From Nocardioides sp. S5 (lineage in GTDB: Bacteria > Actinomycetota > Actinomycetes > Propionibacteriales > Nocardioidaceae), in the NCBI RefSeq assembly GCF_017310035.1, contig NZ_CP022296.1:4650001-4714000 (forward strand): a stretch of DNA of 64,000 bases, given 5' to 3'. This document shows, piece after piece, positions 1 through 9,759 of the stretch; positions within the stretch are counted from its first letter, which is position 1; each line of letters begins with the position of its first letter. Made by a program: the position numbers and the translations under genes. The notes under the pieces are model-generated. The model saw only the letters and a list, made by a program, of their open reading frames with translations. It did not search any database and had not been told where the DNA came from.

Positions 1-1335
<1,335 letters not shown>

Positions 1336-1378
1336 TCGCAGGCTCCACGGGGTGTGCCCCCGCGCCCGGGCGGTCCCT

Positions 1379-1384
1379 ACGCTC
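1379..1384 (+). promoter_or_regulatory. -10 element of a leaderless start
   Basis: TACGCT lies 5 nt before the ATG at 1390 and no Shine-Dalgarno sequence is present. Transcription would begin at or next to the start codon, as it does repeatedly in this window. Confidence 0.5.
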
Positions 1385-1389
1385 GGCGC

Positions 1390-2097
1390 ATGGGACTCAA
1401 GGACCTCCTCACCCCGGGCAGCGACGAGACGAAGAAGACCCGCGCCGCGCTCGACGCCGCCGACGACCCGCGGCCTGACCCGGGCGCGATCGACCGCCTC
1501 GTCGAGATGCTCATCGACGTCGGGCTCGACGGCCGCGGCCCGATCGACCCGGTCCGCGAGGTGGCCGACCGCGCGCTGACCAAGGCCGGCGGTGACCGCG
1601 AGAAGGCGATCGCCGCCGTGGCCCGCTCGACCACCTTCTTCGGCGCGGTCGGCGGCTTCGCCACCGGCCTGGGCGGCTTCATCACGATGCCGGTCTCGCT
1701 GCCGGTCAACGTCGCCGAGTTCTACCTCCAGGCCGTGCGGATGGTCGGCAGCGTGGCGACGCTGCGGGGGTACGACATCTCCGAGCCGCGCGTGCGCACC
1801 GCGGTGCTGCTCACGCTCGTCGGCTCGGACTCCGACGAGGTGCTCAAGAAGGCCGGGATGCAGGGCGCCGGGAGCCGCGTCACGGCGTACGCCCTCAAGG
1901 GCCTGCCGCCCGCAGCGCTGATGGTCGTCAACAAGGCGGTCGGCTTCCGACTCATGCGCGGGGTGAGCGAGAAGCTCCTCGCCCGCTTCGGCCGCGGCAT
2001 CCCCCTCGCCGGCGGCCTGGTCGGCGGCGGCATCGACGGCTTCATGATGAAGAAGATCGCAGACCACGCGATGAAGGAGTTCCCCGCGGTCAGCTGA
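1390..2097 (+). CDS. EcsC family protein
   Basis: A 235-residue protein that fits the EcsC family (named after a gene of the Bacillus ecs locus; biochemical role unknown). After a charged N-terminal third comes a Gly/Ala-rich segment (GAVGGFATGLGGFITMPVSLPVN, shown here only to its first 20 residues: GAVGGFATGLGGFITMPVSL) typical of the family, then RTAVLLTLVGSDSDEVL and a Gly-rich C-terminal segment (about residues 190-215) that could contact membranes. ATG 1390 is chosen because it follows a -10 box by 5 nt; an upstream GTG in frame would add 12 unlikely residues. It stands alone between the metal pump and a pair of small membrane proteins. Confidence 0.75.
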   Translation: MGLKDLLTPGSDETKKTRAALDAADDPRPDPGAIDRLVEMLIDVGLDGRGPIDPVREVADRALTKAGGDREKAIAAVARSTTFFGAVGGFATGLGGFITMPVSLPVNVAEFYLQAVRMVGSVATLRGYDISEPRVRTAVLLTLVGSDSDEVLKKAGMQGAGSRVTAYALKGLPPAALMVVNKAVGFRLMRGVSEKLLARFGRGIPLAGGLVGGGIDGFMMKKIADHAMKEFPAVS

Positions 2098-2178
2098 TGA
2101 CGGCGCGGATGGCGTCGGCCTCCTCCTCGACCGTCGCGGCGTCGTCGACGGTGGGGGCGACCTGAGAGGATCGGGGCC

Positions 2179-2535
2179 GTGGACGGACCCCTTCCCCTCG
2201 CACTCATCTACGCCTCGCTCGCCTTCGCAGCCGTCGTGCTGGTGTACGTCGCGCTGGCACGCACGCCCGACTGGGGACTGCTGGGCTTCGCCGGCGTCAT
2301 CGAGCTCGGCGTGCTGGTGCTGCTGGTCATGGCGGCCGTGCAGGTCGGCGGGGTCGACCTCGGCGGCCCGGAGGCCCTGACGCTGTTCGGCTACCTGCTC
2401 GCCGGGCTGGCGCTGCTGCCCGTCGGCTTCCTGTGGTCGCTCACCGAGCGCAGCCGCGGGGCGACGGCCGTGCTGGCCGTCGTCGGGCTGACGGAGGCCT
2501 TCGTCATCCTCCGCGCCCTGCAGGTCTGGCCGTGA
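2179..2535 (+). CDS. Small integral membrane protein, four helices
   Basis: 118 residues, almost entirely hydrophobic, with about four predicted helices (residues 8-27, 33-54, 65-86 and 93-113) and short loops. No catalytic motif is visible and I do not recognise a named family. GTG 2179 follows GAGGAT by 6 nt, fitting a leaderless start. The stop codon overlaps the GTG start of the next gene (GTGA), so the two membrane proteins are probably translationally coupled and may work together. Confidence 0.7.
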   Translation: MDGPLPLALIYASLAFAAVVLVYVALARTPDWGLLGFAGVIELGVLVLLVMAAVQVGGVDLGGPEALTLFGYLLAGLALLPVGFLWSLTERSRGATAVLAVVGLTEAFVILRALQVWP

Positions 2536-2927
2536 CCGCCTCCACCAGGTCCGGCGCCGGCCGCGTCCTCGTCGCGGTGTACGGCGTCTTCGCCCTCGCC
2601 GCGACCGCCCGGTCCCTCGTGCAGCTCTTCACCAAGGCCGACGAGGCACCGCTGGCGTACTCGCTCTCCGCGCTCGCCGCCGTCGTCTACATCGCCGCGA
2701 CCCTCGGCCTCGCCGAGGTCGGACCCTCGCCGCGACGCCTCGCCTGGGCGGCCGTCGTCTTCGAGCTGGTCGGCGTGCTGACCGTCGGCACGCTCACCGT
2801 CCTCGACCCGGAGCTCTTCCCCGACGCGACCGTGTGGTCGGCGTACGGCGCGGGCTACGGCTGGCTGCCGCTCGTCCTGCCGTTCGCGGGGATCGCGTGG
2901 CTGTGGCACACGCGGGTGCGCGACTGA
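2532..2927 (+). CDS. Small integral membrane protein, coupled to upstream gene
   Basis: 131 residues with about four hydrophobic segments (roughly residues 10-30, 42-60, 72-92 and 105-122). The GTG at 2532 overlaps the previous stop codon by four bases, which fixes the start. The segment ELFPDATVWSAYGAGYGWLP before the last helix looks like a conserved loop. Function unknown. Because size, topology and coupling match its upstream partner, a two-subunit membrane assembly is a reasonable but unproven inference. Confidence 0.7.
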   Translation: MTASTRSGAGRVLVAVYGVFALAATARSLVQLFTKADEAPLAYSLSALAAVVYIAATLGLAEVGPSPRRLAWAAVVFELVGVLTVGTLTVLDPELFPDATVWSAYGAGYGWLPLVLPFAGIAWLWHTRVRD

Positions 2928-2982
2928 ACCGGTCGTCACGCCCGGAGCGCATGAGGGGCGAGTGCCGGGGGCACGGGAGTCC

Positions 2983-3285
2983 ATGAGCACTCCGCACGAG
3001 CAGACGCCCAAGCCCGACACCGACGAGCGTCGAGGTACGCCGAACTCGTCAGGCCCCGAGGGAGCAGCGGGCGGGATGGGCTCGAGCAGCGAGCGCGTCG
3101 GGCCCACCGGTCCGGGCCAGGTGAGCACGGACGGGCTGCGCGACACCAGCGTGCTGCCCACGCCGGACGACGCCCCGCCGGAGCAGAGCGCGGGCGGCGA
3201 GGAGCCCCAGCCGGACGGGATCGACCCGAAGTCTGGCTACCCCAGCAAGGACCCGCGCAACGACGACAAGCCCTACGACGCCTGA
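2983..3285 (+). CDS. Disordered acidic small protein
   Basis: 100 residues, rich in Pro, Gly, Ser, Asp and Glu, without hydrophobic segments or Cys: very probably intrinsically disordered and cytoplasmic. The C-terminus (SGYPSKDPRNDDKPYDA) is polar and charged. ATG 2983 is preceded by GGGAG at short spacing; a GTG seven codons upstream is possible. Proteins of this kind are common in Nocardioides-like genomes but I know no function. Confidence 0.6.
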   Translation: MSTPHEQTPKPDTDERRGTPNSSGPEGAAGGMGSSSERVGPTGPGQVSTDGLRDTSVLPTPDDAPPEQSAGGEEPQPDGIDPKSGYPSKDPRNDDKPYDA

Positions 3286-3294
3286 GCCGGTCAC

Positions 3295-4200
3295 TCAGCC
3301 CAGCATGAAGTCGGCGACCACACGGCCGAGCTCGGCGCCGGCGTCCTCCTGGAGGAAGTGACCGGCGTCGGCGATGGTCGGGTGGTCGAGCCCGCGCGTG
3401 CCGGGGATCAGCTTGCGCAGGACGGGCGCCATCGCACCCGTGATCGGGTCGCTGTCGCTGAAGGCGACCAGGAACGGCAGCTCGCTGGCCGACAGCACCT
3501 CCCACGCAGCGCGGTTGGCCTCCGTGGCGGGATCGTCGGGGCGGGTCGGCACGAGGGTCGGCAGGGCGCGTACGCCCGCCTTGGCGCGCTCCTCGGGGAA
3601 CGGCGCGTCGTACGCCGCCCGCACGTCGTCGGCCATCGGTCGCACGCAGCCGGCTGCGACGAGCCGGCCCACGTCGAGGGTTTCGGCGCTCACCACCGCA
3701 TTGCGGAACTGCCACCAGATCTCCGGCATGTCGAAGTCGCCTGTCGGGAGACCGGTGTTGGCCGCGACCACGCGGGCGAAGCGGTCCTGGTTCTCGGCGA
3801 CCAGCCGCAGGCCGATCAGCCCGCCCCAGTCCTGCCCGACCAGCGTCACGTCGTGCAGGTCCAGGCGGTCGAGGGCGAGCTCGCGCGTCCACTCGACCAG
3901 CCGGGCGAACGAGTAGTCCTCCGTGGCGAGTGGCTTGTCCGAGCGACCGAAGCCCACCAGATCGGGCACCACGCACCGGATCCCGCGACTGGCGAGCACC
4001 TCGATCACGTGCCGGTAGAGGAACGACCACGACGGCTCGCCGTGGAGCAGCAGCGCGACCGGGCCGTCCGCCGGGCCCGCGTCGACGTACGCCACCCGCA
4101 GGGAGCCGCCGTCGGGGTCCGCGACCTCGGCGTAGCTCGGCTCCCAGGGGAAGTCGGGGAGGTGGTCGAAAGCGGCGTCCGGGGTGCGGTAGACCTCCAT
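3295..4200 (-). CDS. dhmA: Haloalkane dehalogenase (alpha/beta hydrolase)
   Basis: 301 residues closely resembling subfamily I haloalkane dehalogenases such as mycobacterial DhmA. These hydrolyse carbon-halogen bonds through an Asp nucleophile and release alcohol and halide. Visible: oxyanion-hole region HGEPSWSFLYR, nucleophile elbow VGQDWGG (the Trp after Asp is a halide-binding residue in the family), the acid region FSDSDPI, and the base in DAGHFLQEDAG. Length matches the family. ATG 4200 lies 7 nt after CAGACT, a possible leaderless promoter, but also only 5 bases after the DUF1622 gene, so the two may be one operon. The natural substrate cannot be read from the sequence; a related epoxide hydrolase is the main alternative. 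Confidence 0.85.
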   Translation of the reverse strand: MEVYRTPDAAFDHLPDFPWEPSYAEVADPDGGSLRVAYVDAGPADGPVALLLHGEPSWSFLYRHVIEVLASRGIRCVVPDLVGFGRSDKPLATEDYSFARLVEWTRELALDRLDLHDVTLVGQDWGGLIGLRLVAENQDRFARVVAANTGLPTGDFDMPEIWWQFRNAVVSAETLDVGRLVAAGCVRPMADDVRAAYDAPFPEERAKAGVRALPTLVPTRPDDPATEANRAAWEVLSASELPFLVAFSDSDPITGAMAPVLRKLIPGTRGLDHPTIADAGHFLQEDAGAELGRVVADFMLG

Positions 4201-4205
4201 GCCGG

Positions 4206-4592
4206 TCAGTCTGGCAGGGCAGCGGCGGTTCGGTCGCGTGTCGGCTGTCGCCGCCAAGGCAGCGTGCCTTCCAGCTCGACCTCCAGAGAGAAGCTGAGGA
4301 AGGTCCGGACGATCACGATGAGCCCGAGGGCGAGCGCGCTCTCCAAGGTGGTGTCGACGGTGATGGTCAGGACGATGTCGGCGATGATCAGCAGCTCCAG
4401 GCCGAGCAGTATCGCGCGTCCGACGCTCCGCCGAGCCGTCTCGTAGGCCTTGGGCAGCCCGTCCCGTCGTGCCACCAGCGCTGCGTGGACGAAGGCGCCG
4501 ATCGCTCCAAGGACGAGCACGACCACGCCGGCGATCTCGAAGCCGTGCACCACGAGCTCCATCAGCTCGTCGAATCGTTCGTCGGTGATCAT
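4206..4592 (-). CDS. DUF1622 family membrane protein
   Basis: 128 residues with three hydrophobic segments (about residues 18-40, 60-80 and 84-102) and the family motif GRAILLGLELLIIADIV followed by SALALGLIVIVRTFLSFSLE. DUF1622 proteins are inner-membrane proteins of unknown role. ATG 4592 is preceded by GAGGGT at 6 nt, again fitting a leaderless start. The haloalkane dehalogenase gene begins 5 bases downstream. Confidence 0.85.
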   Translation of the reverse strand: MITDERFDELMELVVHGFEIAGVVVLVLGAIGAFVHAALVARRDGLPKAYETARRSVGRAILLGLELLIIADIVLTITVDTTLESALALGLIVIVRTFLSFSLEVELEGTLPWRRQPTRDRTAAALPD

Positions 4593-4674
4593 GGGCCCAC
4601 CCTCGCACCTGCCCGAGGTTGACCGGGCTCGTCATCGCTTGCGCTAGGGATCGTGGAGATGGTGCGTCCCCGGA

Positions 4675-4956
4675 TCAGCGGCGGTCGATGCCGTCCAGCC
4701 GCAGCTCGGCGGAGGGGTCGGAGTGGGTTCCGCCGCTGTCGACGTGCTTGTCGCTGATGGTCGCGCCGTTCTTGAACACGCCGAACAGCGCCATCGCGTG
4801 ACCCCGGCCCACGTCGTAGTCGTCCTTGAGCCAGGTCGCGAAGTCGCCCGCCTTGCTCTGCGGGGTGAACCCACGAGCAGCGGCCTCGCTCAACAGCTCC
4901 TCGGGCGTCTTGCCGGTCTTCTTCTCGATCGCGTCGAGGTAAGCCTGGTAACTCAT
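4675..4956 (-). CDS. DUF4287 domain protein
   Basis: 93 residues beginning MSYQAYLDAIEKKTGKTPEE, the signature of the short DUF4287 family. A following stretch, DFATWLKDDYDVGRGHAMAL, completes the domain; the tail is acidic. The ATG at 4956 has GGGGG six bases upstream. ATGs at 4962 and 4974 would add two or six residues. The role is unknown; DUF4287 domains also occur in larger proteins with a second DNA- or ligand-binding part. It is a single gene. Confidence 0.8.
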   Translation of the reverse strand: MSYQAYLDAIEKKTGKTPEELLSEAAARGFTPQSKAGDFATWLKDDYDVGRGHAMALFGVFKNGATISDKHVDSGGTHSDPSAELRLDGIDRR

Positions 4957-5078
4957 CGTCATCCCCCGTTCCATGGTGTGCCAGCGACCCTAGGGCCCGC
5001 CCGGGACGTTGACTTCTCCGAAACCGCTGTGCTCGCGCGACACGCCCAATGGCGGCGCTGTGCAGCAACCCGCCTCTC

Positions 5079-6302
5079 CTACGTCCGCATCACGAAGCTG
5101 ACCGTGTTGTCCGCGTGAACCGTCATCACGTACGTCGAGTCGTGAGCGAGCCGGTGGTGGCGAGGGCACAGGAGCCGACCGTTGGCGAGGTCGGTGAGTC
5201 CGTATCGGGACCATGGGTCGTCGTGGTGGGCGTGACACCCGGAGGCTGAGGTCTCGCATCCGCGGGCGGTGCAGCCGCCGTCGCGCGGCCCGAGGGCGAT
5301 GCGCTGGGACTTGGTGAAGAGCCGCGCCGCGCGGCCCATGTCCAGCGGCACTGACTTCGTGCCGAGCACCACCGGGATGATCCCGGCCTCGCACGCCAGA
5401 CGTCGCGCCTGGCCAGCGGACACCCGCGTGCCGTCGTCGAGCAGAGCCGTGGCGGTCTCGCCCAGCAGCTGCTCGATCGTCATCGTGACCACGACGGTCG
5501 CGTTTACCCCTGCGGTCTGCGGCGTCGCATCGACCGGGTAGCGCTCGACGTACTCGACCAACGCCTCCCCGAGACGGCGCCGCAGCGGCTTCCACTCGTC
5601 CGACTCGTCGCGCAGCTGGTCCTCGGTGTGGCGGGCCGGGTTGGCCAGCGCCAGCAGGTGCCGCTTCAACATCGCGCCCACGTGGGACGGCACCACGAAG
5701 GTCCCGCGGCAGCGACCCTCGCCGTCGTCGGACATGGTGAAGTCGGCCTGCGCCACGGCCCGGCGCTCCTCCGCCTCGAGCACGGCAGCCTCGTGGCACT
5801 CCCCCACCTCCGGGGCCACCACGTCGAGGATCCGCTTGCCGATCTGCTTCAGCTCACGGGCGTCGTGCTGGAGCGCGAGCCCGAGCAGGGTCTCCTCAGC
5901 ATGGTCACGGACCGAGGCCTCCACATGCGACGGCAGGGCGTCGATCGCCTCAGCGATCACCCGCGCCTGCTCCGAGCGCACCGCGCCCGACGTCAACGCC
6001 GTCGCGACCCACGGGTGCTCCTCCAGCGCCCGTCCCAGCGCCAGGTCGCGGCGCACCTCGCGCCGCGTCGTCCTGGTCTCGACCGCCAGCCATGCCGCCG
6101 CGTCGCGCAGCCCGTGCGCCGCAGCCACGTCATCCGACGCGCCCAGCACCCGCGCGAGCAGCGCATCCAGCTGCGAGCGTGCCTCGGTGAGCCCCACCAG
6201 CGCCGACTGCTTCTCCGCCACCGACATGAAGGCCGGCTCCACCGACGCCACGCCCTTCAGCGCAGCGCCGAGGTCGTCGGCACACTCGATGATCGGATGC
6301 AC
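5079..6302 (-). CDS. DUF222 / HNH endonuclease protein (13E12 type)
   Basis: 407 residues. The first 300 form a DUF222 region (SQLDALLARVLGASDDVAAA, the helical ALTSGAVRSEQARVIAEAI). The C-terminus carries an HNH nuclease fold: CTARGCETSASGCHAHHDDP, then LANGRLLCPRHHRLAHD, with Cys pairs and His residues for metal and catalysis. Such genes resemble the 13E12 repeat family of mycobacteria, several of which are LexA-controlled. GTG 6302 was chosen for GAGGAG eight bases upstream. A LexA-type box inside a -35/-10 promoter lies at 6511-6539, giving a leader of about 200 nt. Likely a DNA-damage-induced nuclease; its DNA target is unknown. Confidence 0.88.
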   Translation of the reverse strand: MHPIIECADDLGAALKGVASVEPAFMSVAEKQSALVGLTEARSQLDALLARVLGASDDVAAAHGLRDAAAWLAVETRTTRREVRRDLALGRALEEHPWVATALTSGAVRSEQARVIAEAIDALPSHVEASVRDHAEETLLGLALQHDARELKQIGKRILDVVAPEVGECHEAAVLEAEERRAVAQADFTMSDDGEGRCRGTFVVPSHVGAMLKRHLLALANPARHTEDQLRDESDEWKPLRRRLGEALVEYVERYPVDATPQTAGVNATVVVTMTIEQLLGETATALLDDGTRVSAGQARRLACEAGIIPVVLGTKSVPLDMGRAARLFTKSQRIALGPRDGGCTARGCETSASGCHAHHDDPWSRYGLTDLANGRLLCPRHHRLAHDSTYVMTVHADNTVSFVMRT

Positions 6303-6480
6303 GGGGCCATCTCCTCGACGCACGTCACGGACACCCACCCGGTCCGGGTGGGGCGGTGAGGCGTACTGGCCCATGCGCCACGGTCGCCATCCGAGAGCCG
6401 CGACAACGGCATCCCGCCAGCACCAGGACGGGTTCTATGGATGGCTGCCCCGACCCCGGGATCCTCGTCGCCTCTGACGG

Positions 6481-6495
6481 GATCCGTTCCGGATC
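6481..6495. repeat. Inverted repeat GATCCG-TTC-CGGATC
   Basis: A perfect 6-bp stem with a 3-nt loop lies between the end of the RimK-type gene and the DUF222 gene. It falls just after the inferred transcription start of the SOS-controlled gene, so it would fold in that leader. It could instead help end the rimK transcript; no T-run follows. Confidence 0.4.
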
Positions 6496-6510
6496 GGCGT
6501 GCTAGTCTTC

Positions 6511-6539
6511 ATCGTACACCTGTTCGAAAACAAGTGCAA
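6511..6539 (-). promoter_or_regulatory. SOS promoter: LexA box between -35 and -10
   Basis: Read on the minus strand: TTGCAC (-35, 6539-6534), a 17-nt spacer, then TACGAT (-10, 6516-6511). Overlapping the spacer and -10 is TCGAACAGGTGTACGA (6527-6512), which matches the actinobacterial LexA consensus TCGAAC-N4-GTTCGA at 11 of 12 fixed positions. The downstream gene is the DUF222/HNH gene. The same AGGT core occurs in the LexA box at 54847-54862. Confidence 0.75.
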
Positions 6540-6542
6540 GGG

Positions 6543-7733
6543 TCAAGCGCTGGCCGGCGGCAGGTTCTTCTTCAGCAGCCGCTTCACCCGCCGCTGCTTG
6601 CGGTCCGGGATCATCGAGCGCATCTCCTCGAGCTTGCCGAAGCACAGCAGCCGGTCCTCGCCCTCGAGCACCGTCTTGTTGCGGGGGTTCGGGATGACCT
6701 GGGTGCCGCGGTGCAGGGTCAGCACGGTGATGTCGCGCTCGTCGAGGCCGGACTCGCCGAGCTTCTTGCCGACCATGTCGGAGCCCCCGTGGACCACGAT
6801 CTCGGCCACGCCGTAGCCGGTCGAGACCGTCAGGCGCTGGCGTACGTCGATGTCGGGGAAGGCGACCTGGTTGTCGATGTAGTCGATGATCGCGCCGGCG
6901 ACGTCGAGCTTGGTCGCGGCCTCGATGCCCTCCAGGCCGGGCGAGGAGTTGACCTCCATCACCTGCGGGCCCTTCTTGCCCTCGAGCATGTCGACACCGG
7001 CCACGCGCAGACCCATGATCTGCGCCGAGCGCACCGCCACGCGCTCGAACTCCTCGTCGAGCTCGACCGGCTCGACGCTGCCGCCGCGGTGCACGTTGGA
7101 GCGGAACTCGTCGCCCTGCGCCACGCGCCGCATCGCCGCCACGACGCGGTCGCCGACGACGAGGGCGCGGATGTCGCGGCCCTTGCTCTCCTTGACGAAG
7201 CGCTGGATCAGCACGTTCTGGCGGGTGCTCTGGAGCGTCTCGATGATCGCCTCGGCGACCTTGATCGTCGGCGCCAGTATCACGCCGATGCCCTGGGTGC
7301 CCTCGAGCAGCTTGATCACGACCGGCGCACCGCCGACGCGCTCGATCGCGGGGATCACGTCGGCGCGGTCCTGCACGAAGGTCGTCGCCGGCATCGGGAT
7401 CTTGTGTCGCGACAGGATCTGCGTGGCGCGCAGCTTGTCGCGGCTGTTGGCGATGCCGTAGGACGTGTTCGGCGTGTAGACGTCCATCTGCTCGAACTGG
7501 CGCACGACGGCGGTGCCGAAGTAGGTGATCGAGTTGCCGATGCGCGGCAGGCACGCGTCGTACGTCGAGAGCTGCTTGCCGCGGAACAGCAGGTCCGGCT
7601 CCTCCCCCGTCAGGTCGATGCCGAAGCGCAGCGTGTTGAGCACCTTGACGTCGTGACCGCGCTCGAGGGCTGCGGTCCGCAGACGCTGGGTGCTGTAGGA
7701 GCGCGGCGCACGGGAGAGGATGGCGAGCTTCAC
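6543..7733 (-). CDS. rimK: RimK-type ATP-grasp ligase with RCK/TrkA-C tail
   Basis: 396 residues. The N-terminal part begins VKLAILSRAPRSYSTQRL and continues into an ATP-grasp domain of the RimK family. That domain shows the glycine loop LLEGTQGIGVIL, metal/ATP residues in RALVVGDRVVAAMRR, and VMEVNSSPGLEGIE. RimK enzymes add glutamate residues to the C-terminus of ribosomal protein S6. Residues from about 300 (TVSTGYGVAEIVVHGGSDMV) form an extra TrkA-C/RCK_C-like domain, which usually binds a small ligand. GTG 7733 gives the usual MKLAIL-type N-terminus; ATG 7742 is the alternative. A retropepsin-like partner gene is divergent 55 bases away. Substrate is inference. Confidence 0.82.
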   Translation of the reverse strand: MKLAILSRAPRSYSTQRLRTAALERGHDVKVLNTLRFGIDLTGEEPDLLFRGKQLSTYDACLPRIGNSITYFGTAVVRQFEQMDVYTPNTSYGIANSRDKLRATQILSRHKIPMPATTFVQDRADVIPAIERVGGAPVVIKLLEGTQGIGVILAPTIKVAEAIIETLQSTRQNVLIQRFVKESKGRDIRALVVGDRVVAAMRRVAQGDEFRSNVHRGGSVEPVELDEEFERVAVRSAQIMGLRVAGVDMLEGKKGPQVMEVNSSPGLEGIEAATKLDVAGAIIDYIDNQVAFPDIDVRQRLTVSTGYGVAEIVVHGGSDMVGKKLGESGLDERDITVLTLHRGTQVIPNPRNKTVLEGEDRLLCFGKLEEMRSMIPDRKQRRVKRLLKKNLPPASA

Positions 7734-7788
7734 GGGCGCCATACAAGCACGTCGCCACCCACGCAGGACCACCTGCCAAGATGGCCCG

Positions 7789-8277
7789 GTGCCGAGCGAC
7801 TCCCAGCAGCCCGTGACCGCGAAGGTCGTCGTCGGCTGGCGTGAGTGGGTCGCGCTGCCGCAGGCCGACGTCGACTGGGTGAAGGCCAAGATCGACACCG
7901 GCGCGCGCTCCTCGTCGATCCACGCCTTCGACCTCGAAGCCCACGACGTCGACGGTCAGGAGTGGGTGCGCTTCTCCATCCACCCCTGGCAGCGCTCCGA
8001 CGAGGACCACGTCGAGCTCAGCCTGCCGGTGCTCGACCGGCGCGAGGTGCGCAGCAGCAACGGCCTCACCGAGCAGAGGTACGCCGTCGCGATGGACGTA
8101 CGCCTCGCCGGTCGCACCATCACCACCGTCATGACGCTGAGCAACCGCGACGAGATGGGCTTCCGGATGCTGATCGGGCGCGAGGCGCTCGAGCGCGGCT
8201 TCCTCGTCGACTCCGCGGTGTCCTACGCCGGCGGGAAGCCCAAGCGGGCCGTACGCCGCAAGAACTGGGGCAAGTAG
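7789..8277 (+). CDS. Retropepsin-like RimK/LysX-associated protease
   Basis: 162 residues of the family annotated 'ATP-dependent zinc protease' or RimB-like, which has a retropepsin fold. The catalytic-type motif KIDTGARSSSIHA sits near residue 25, followed by RSSNGLTEQRYAV and the second conserved stretch MTLSNRDEMGFRMLIGREAL. The family usually neighbours RimK-type ligases, and here it is divergent from one. It may trim or process the residues that RimK adds; that link is known for some proteobacteria and only inferred here. GTG 7789 follows CAAGAT by 6 nt (leaderless pattern). Confidence 0.82.
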   Translation: MPSDSQQPVTAKVVVGWREWVALPQADVDWVKAKIDTGARSSSIHAFDLEAHDVDGQEWVRFSIHPWQRSDEDHVELSLPVLDRREVRSSNGLTEQRYAVAMDVRLAGRTITTVMTLSNRDEMGFRMLIGREALERGFLVDSAVSYAGGKPKRAVRRKNWGK

Positions 8278-8283
8278 CGCCCG

Positions 8284-9615
8284 TCAGCGCCGCTTGACCT
8301 CGCAGGACTTCAGCTTCTCCCCGCTGCACGTGTCGCGCCCGGCGTTGCCGGAGATCACGTCGCGGCCCGGCCCGCCGACGAGCAGGTCGCGGCCGGTGCT
8401 CCCGCCCAGGAAGTCGTCGCCGCCGTTGCCGAGGAGGTGGAACGCCCGTCGCTGGCAGCGCAGCCGGTCCGCGGAAGGGATGCCGTAGATGCTCTGCGTG
8501 ATGGCGTCCGCGCCCCCGCGCCCGCGCACGGTCGCCGTGCACGCCTGGAACCTCAGGTCGTCGGCCCTGCCGGTCCCACGGACCACCAGGTCCCTCGCCA
8601 CCAGGTAGCTCGTCTCGAACCCCCGCAGCCCGGCGCGGAGCGTACGACCGGAGTGGCGCGTCACCATCCGTCCGGACGCGAGGTCGACCTCCAGGCTCTT
8701 TCCCGCCCACGTGGCCACGTGGTCGCGACCCGCGCCACCGGCGTACGTGCTGCCGGCGGAGGCGACCTTGTCGTCGAAGCCGATGCGCAGGACGTCGTCG
8801 CCACCGGACATCGCGATGCGCTGGCGCACGGTCTGCGCGCGCGGGAAACGGACCTCGAGCGCCTCGTCGCGCTCGGTCCCGACGAAGGTGAAGGACTTCG
8901 GCGCCCGGGCGTGGGGGCCGCCGACGAGGAACCGGTCGAAGCCGGTCCACTCCAGGTACACCGCGCCCTGGCTTGCGGTGCCCGTGCGCGCGTGGACCAG
9001 CACGTCCCCGGTGCCGGTCTCGAAGGCCAGGGTGCTGCCGCCCGCGGCGCCGCCGTCGAGCAGCCCACCGGCGCCCAGCGGACCGGACCAGGTGAGTGTT
9101 CCGCCACCGGTGAGGAGCACCGCATCGGTGTTGATGACGGTGCGCTCGGAGCCTGAGACCACTCGGTCGTCGCCGCCGGCGCCGGTCGTGATGACGTCAC
9201 GCTCGGTGTCGAGCGTGCCCGCCGTCGCGGCGTACTGCGTACCGCCGAGGACGCGCTCGTCGGACGGGGACCCGACGTAGCTGTCGCTGCCGGCCCCGAG
9301 ACGTACGTCGACCGGGCCGCCCGCCACGGACGCGTCGACCGCGTCGGCCCCCGGACCTGCGTCGAGGGACACCTCGCGGTACTCCCGCCCACCGGTGATG
9401 CAGACGAGGTCGTCTCCCCCGAGCGCGGAGACGGTGACCGCGCCGTTGGTCACGATCACGTCGGCGCCCTCGGTGCCGGTCAGCGCGGCCATCCCCGGGG
9501 TGCCGACGATCGTCGCCGGCCTTCCCTGGCAGGTCTCCCCCGCGGCGTACGCGGAGGGGCTGGCCAGGAGGGTGGCGGCGAGCAGTCCGGCAGCCATCAG
9601 CGGCAGCGGTCGCAT
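8284..9615 (-). CDS. Secreted Gly/Asp-rich calcium-binding-like repeat protein
   Basis: 443 residues. A signal peptide (MRPLPLMAAGLLAATLLASP..AYA) is followed by many short Gly/Asp repeats of the hemolysin type. Examples are ALTGTEGADVIV, GGDDLVCITGG, GAGGDDRVVSGS, GGDDFLGGSTGRDLLVGG and GPGRDVISGNAGRD. These resemble the calcium-binding beta-roll nonapeptides of RTX proteins, though degenerate. The C-terminus holds paired Cys residues (DTCSGEKLKSCEVKRR) that could form a disulfide. ATG 9615 follows AAGGA and begins the signal peptide. Likely an extracellular structural or adhesive protein; no enzyme domain is visible. Confidence 0.75.
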   Translation of the reverse strand: MRPLPLMAAGLLAATLLASPSAYAAGETCQGRPATIVGTPGMAALTGTEGADVIVTNGAVTVSALGGDDLVCITGGREYREVSLDAGPGADAVDASVAGGPVDVRLGAGSDSYVGSPSDERVLGGTQYAATAGTLDTERDVITTGAGGDDRVVSGSERTVINTDAVLLTGGGTLTWSGPLGAGGLLDGGAAGGSTLAFETGTGDVLVHARTGTASQGAVYLEWTGFDRFLVGGPHARAPKSFTFVGTERDEALEVRFPRAQTVRQRIAMSGGDDVLRIGFDDKVASAGSTYAGGAGRDHVATWAGKSLEVDLASGRMVTRHSGRTLRAGLRGFETSYLVARDLVVRGTGRADDLRFQACTATVRGRGGADAITQSIYGIPSADRLRCQRRAFHLLGNGGDDFLGGSTGRDLLVGGPGRDVISGNAGRDTCSGEKLKSCEVKRR

Positions 9616-9759
9616 GGGGAGTCCTTCGATCGGGTCCGAGTCGTGTCCGGGAGGAGACGCCCACCCTGCCCCAGAAGTTGTCGCAGCTGGTCGATGGCTC
9701 ACAGGTGCCGCAGAGGTCAGCCCCCCCGGGAGGTGGCCGGGGCGGGCCTCGTGCGCGAC

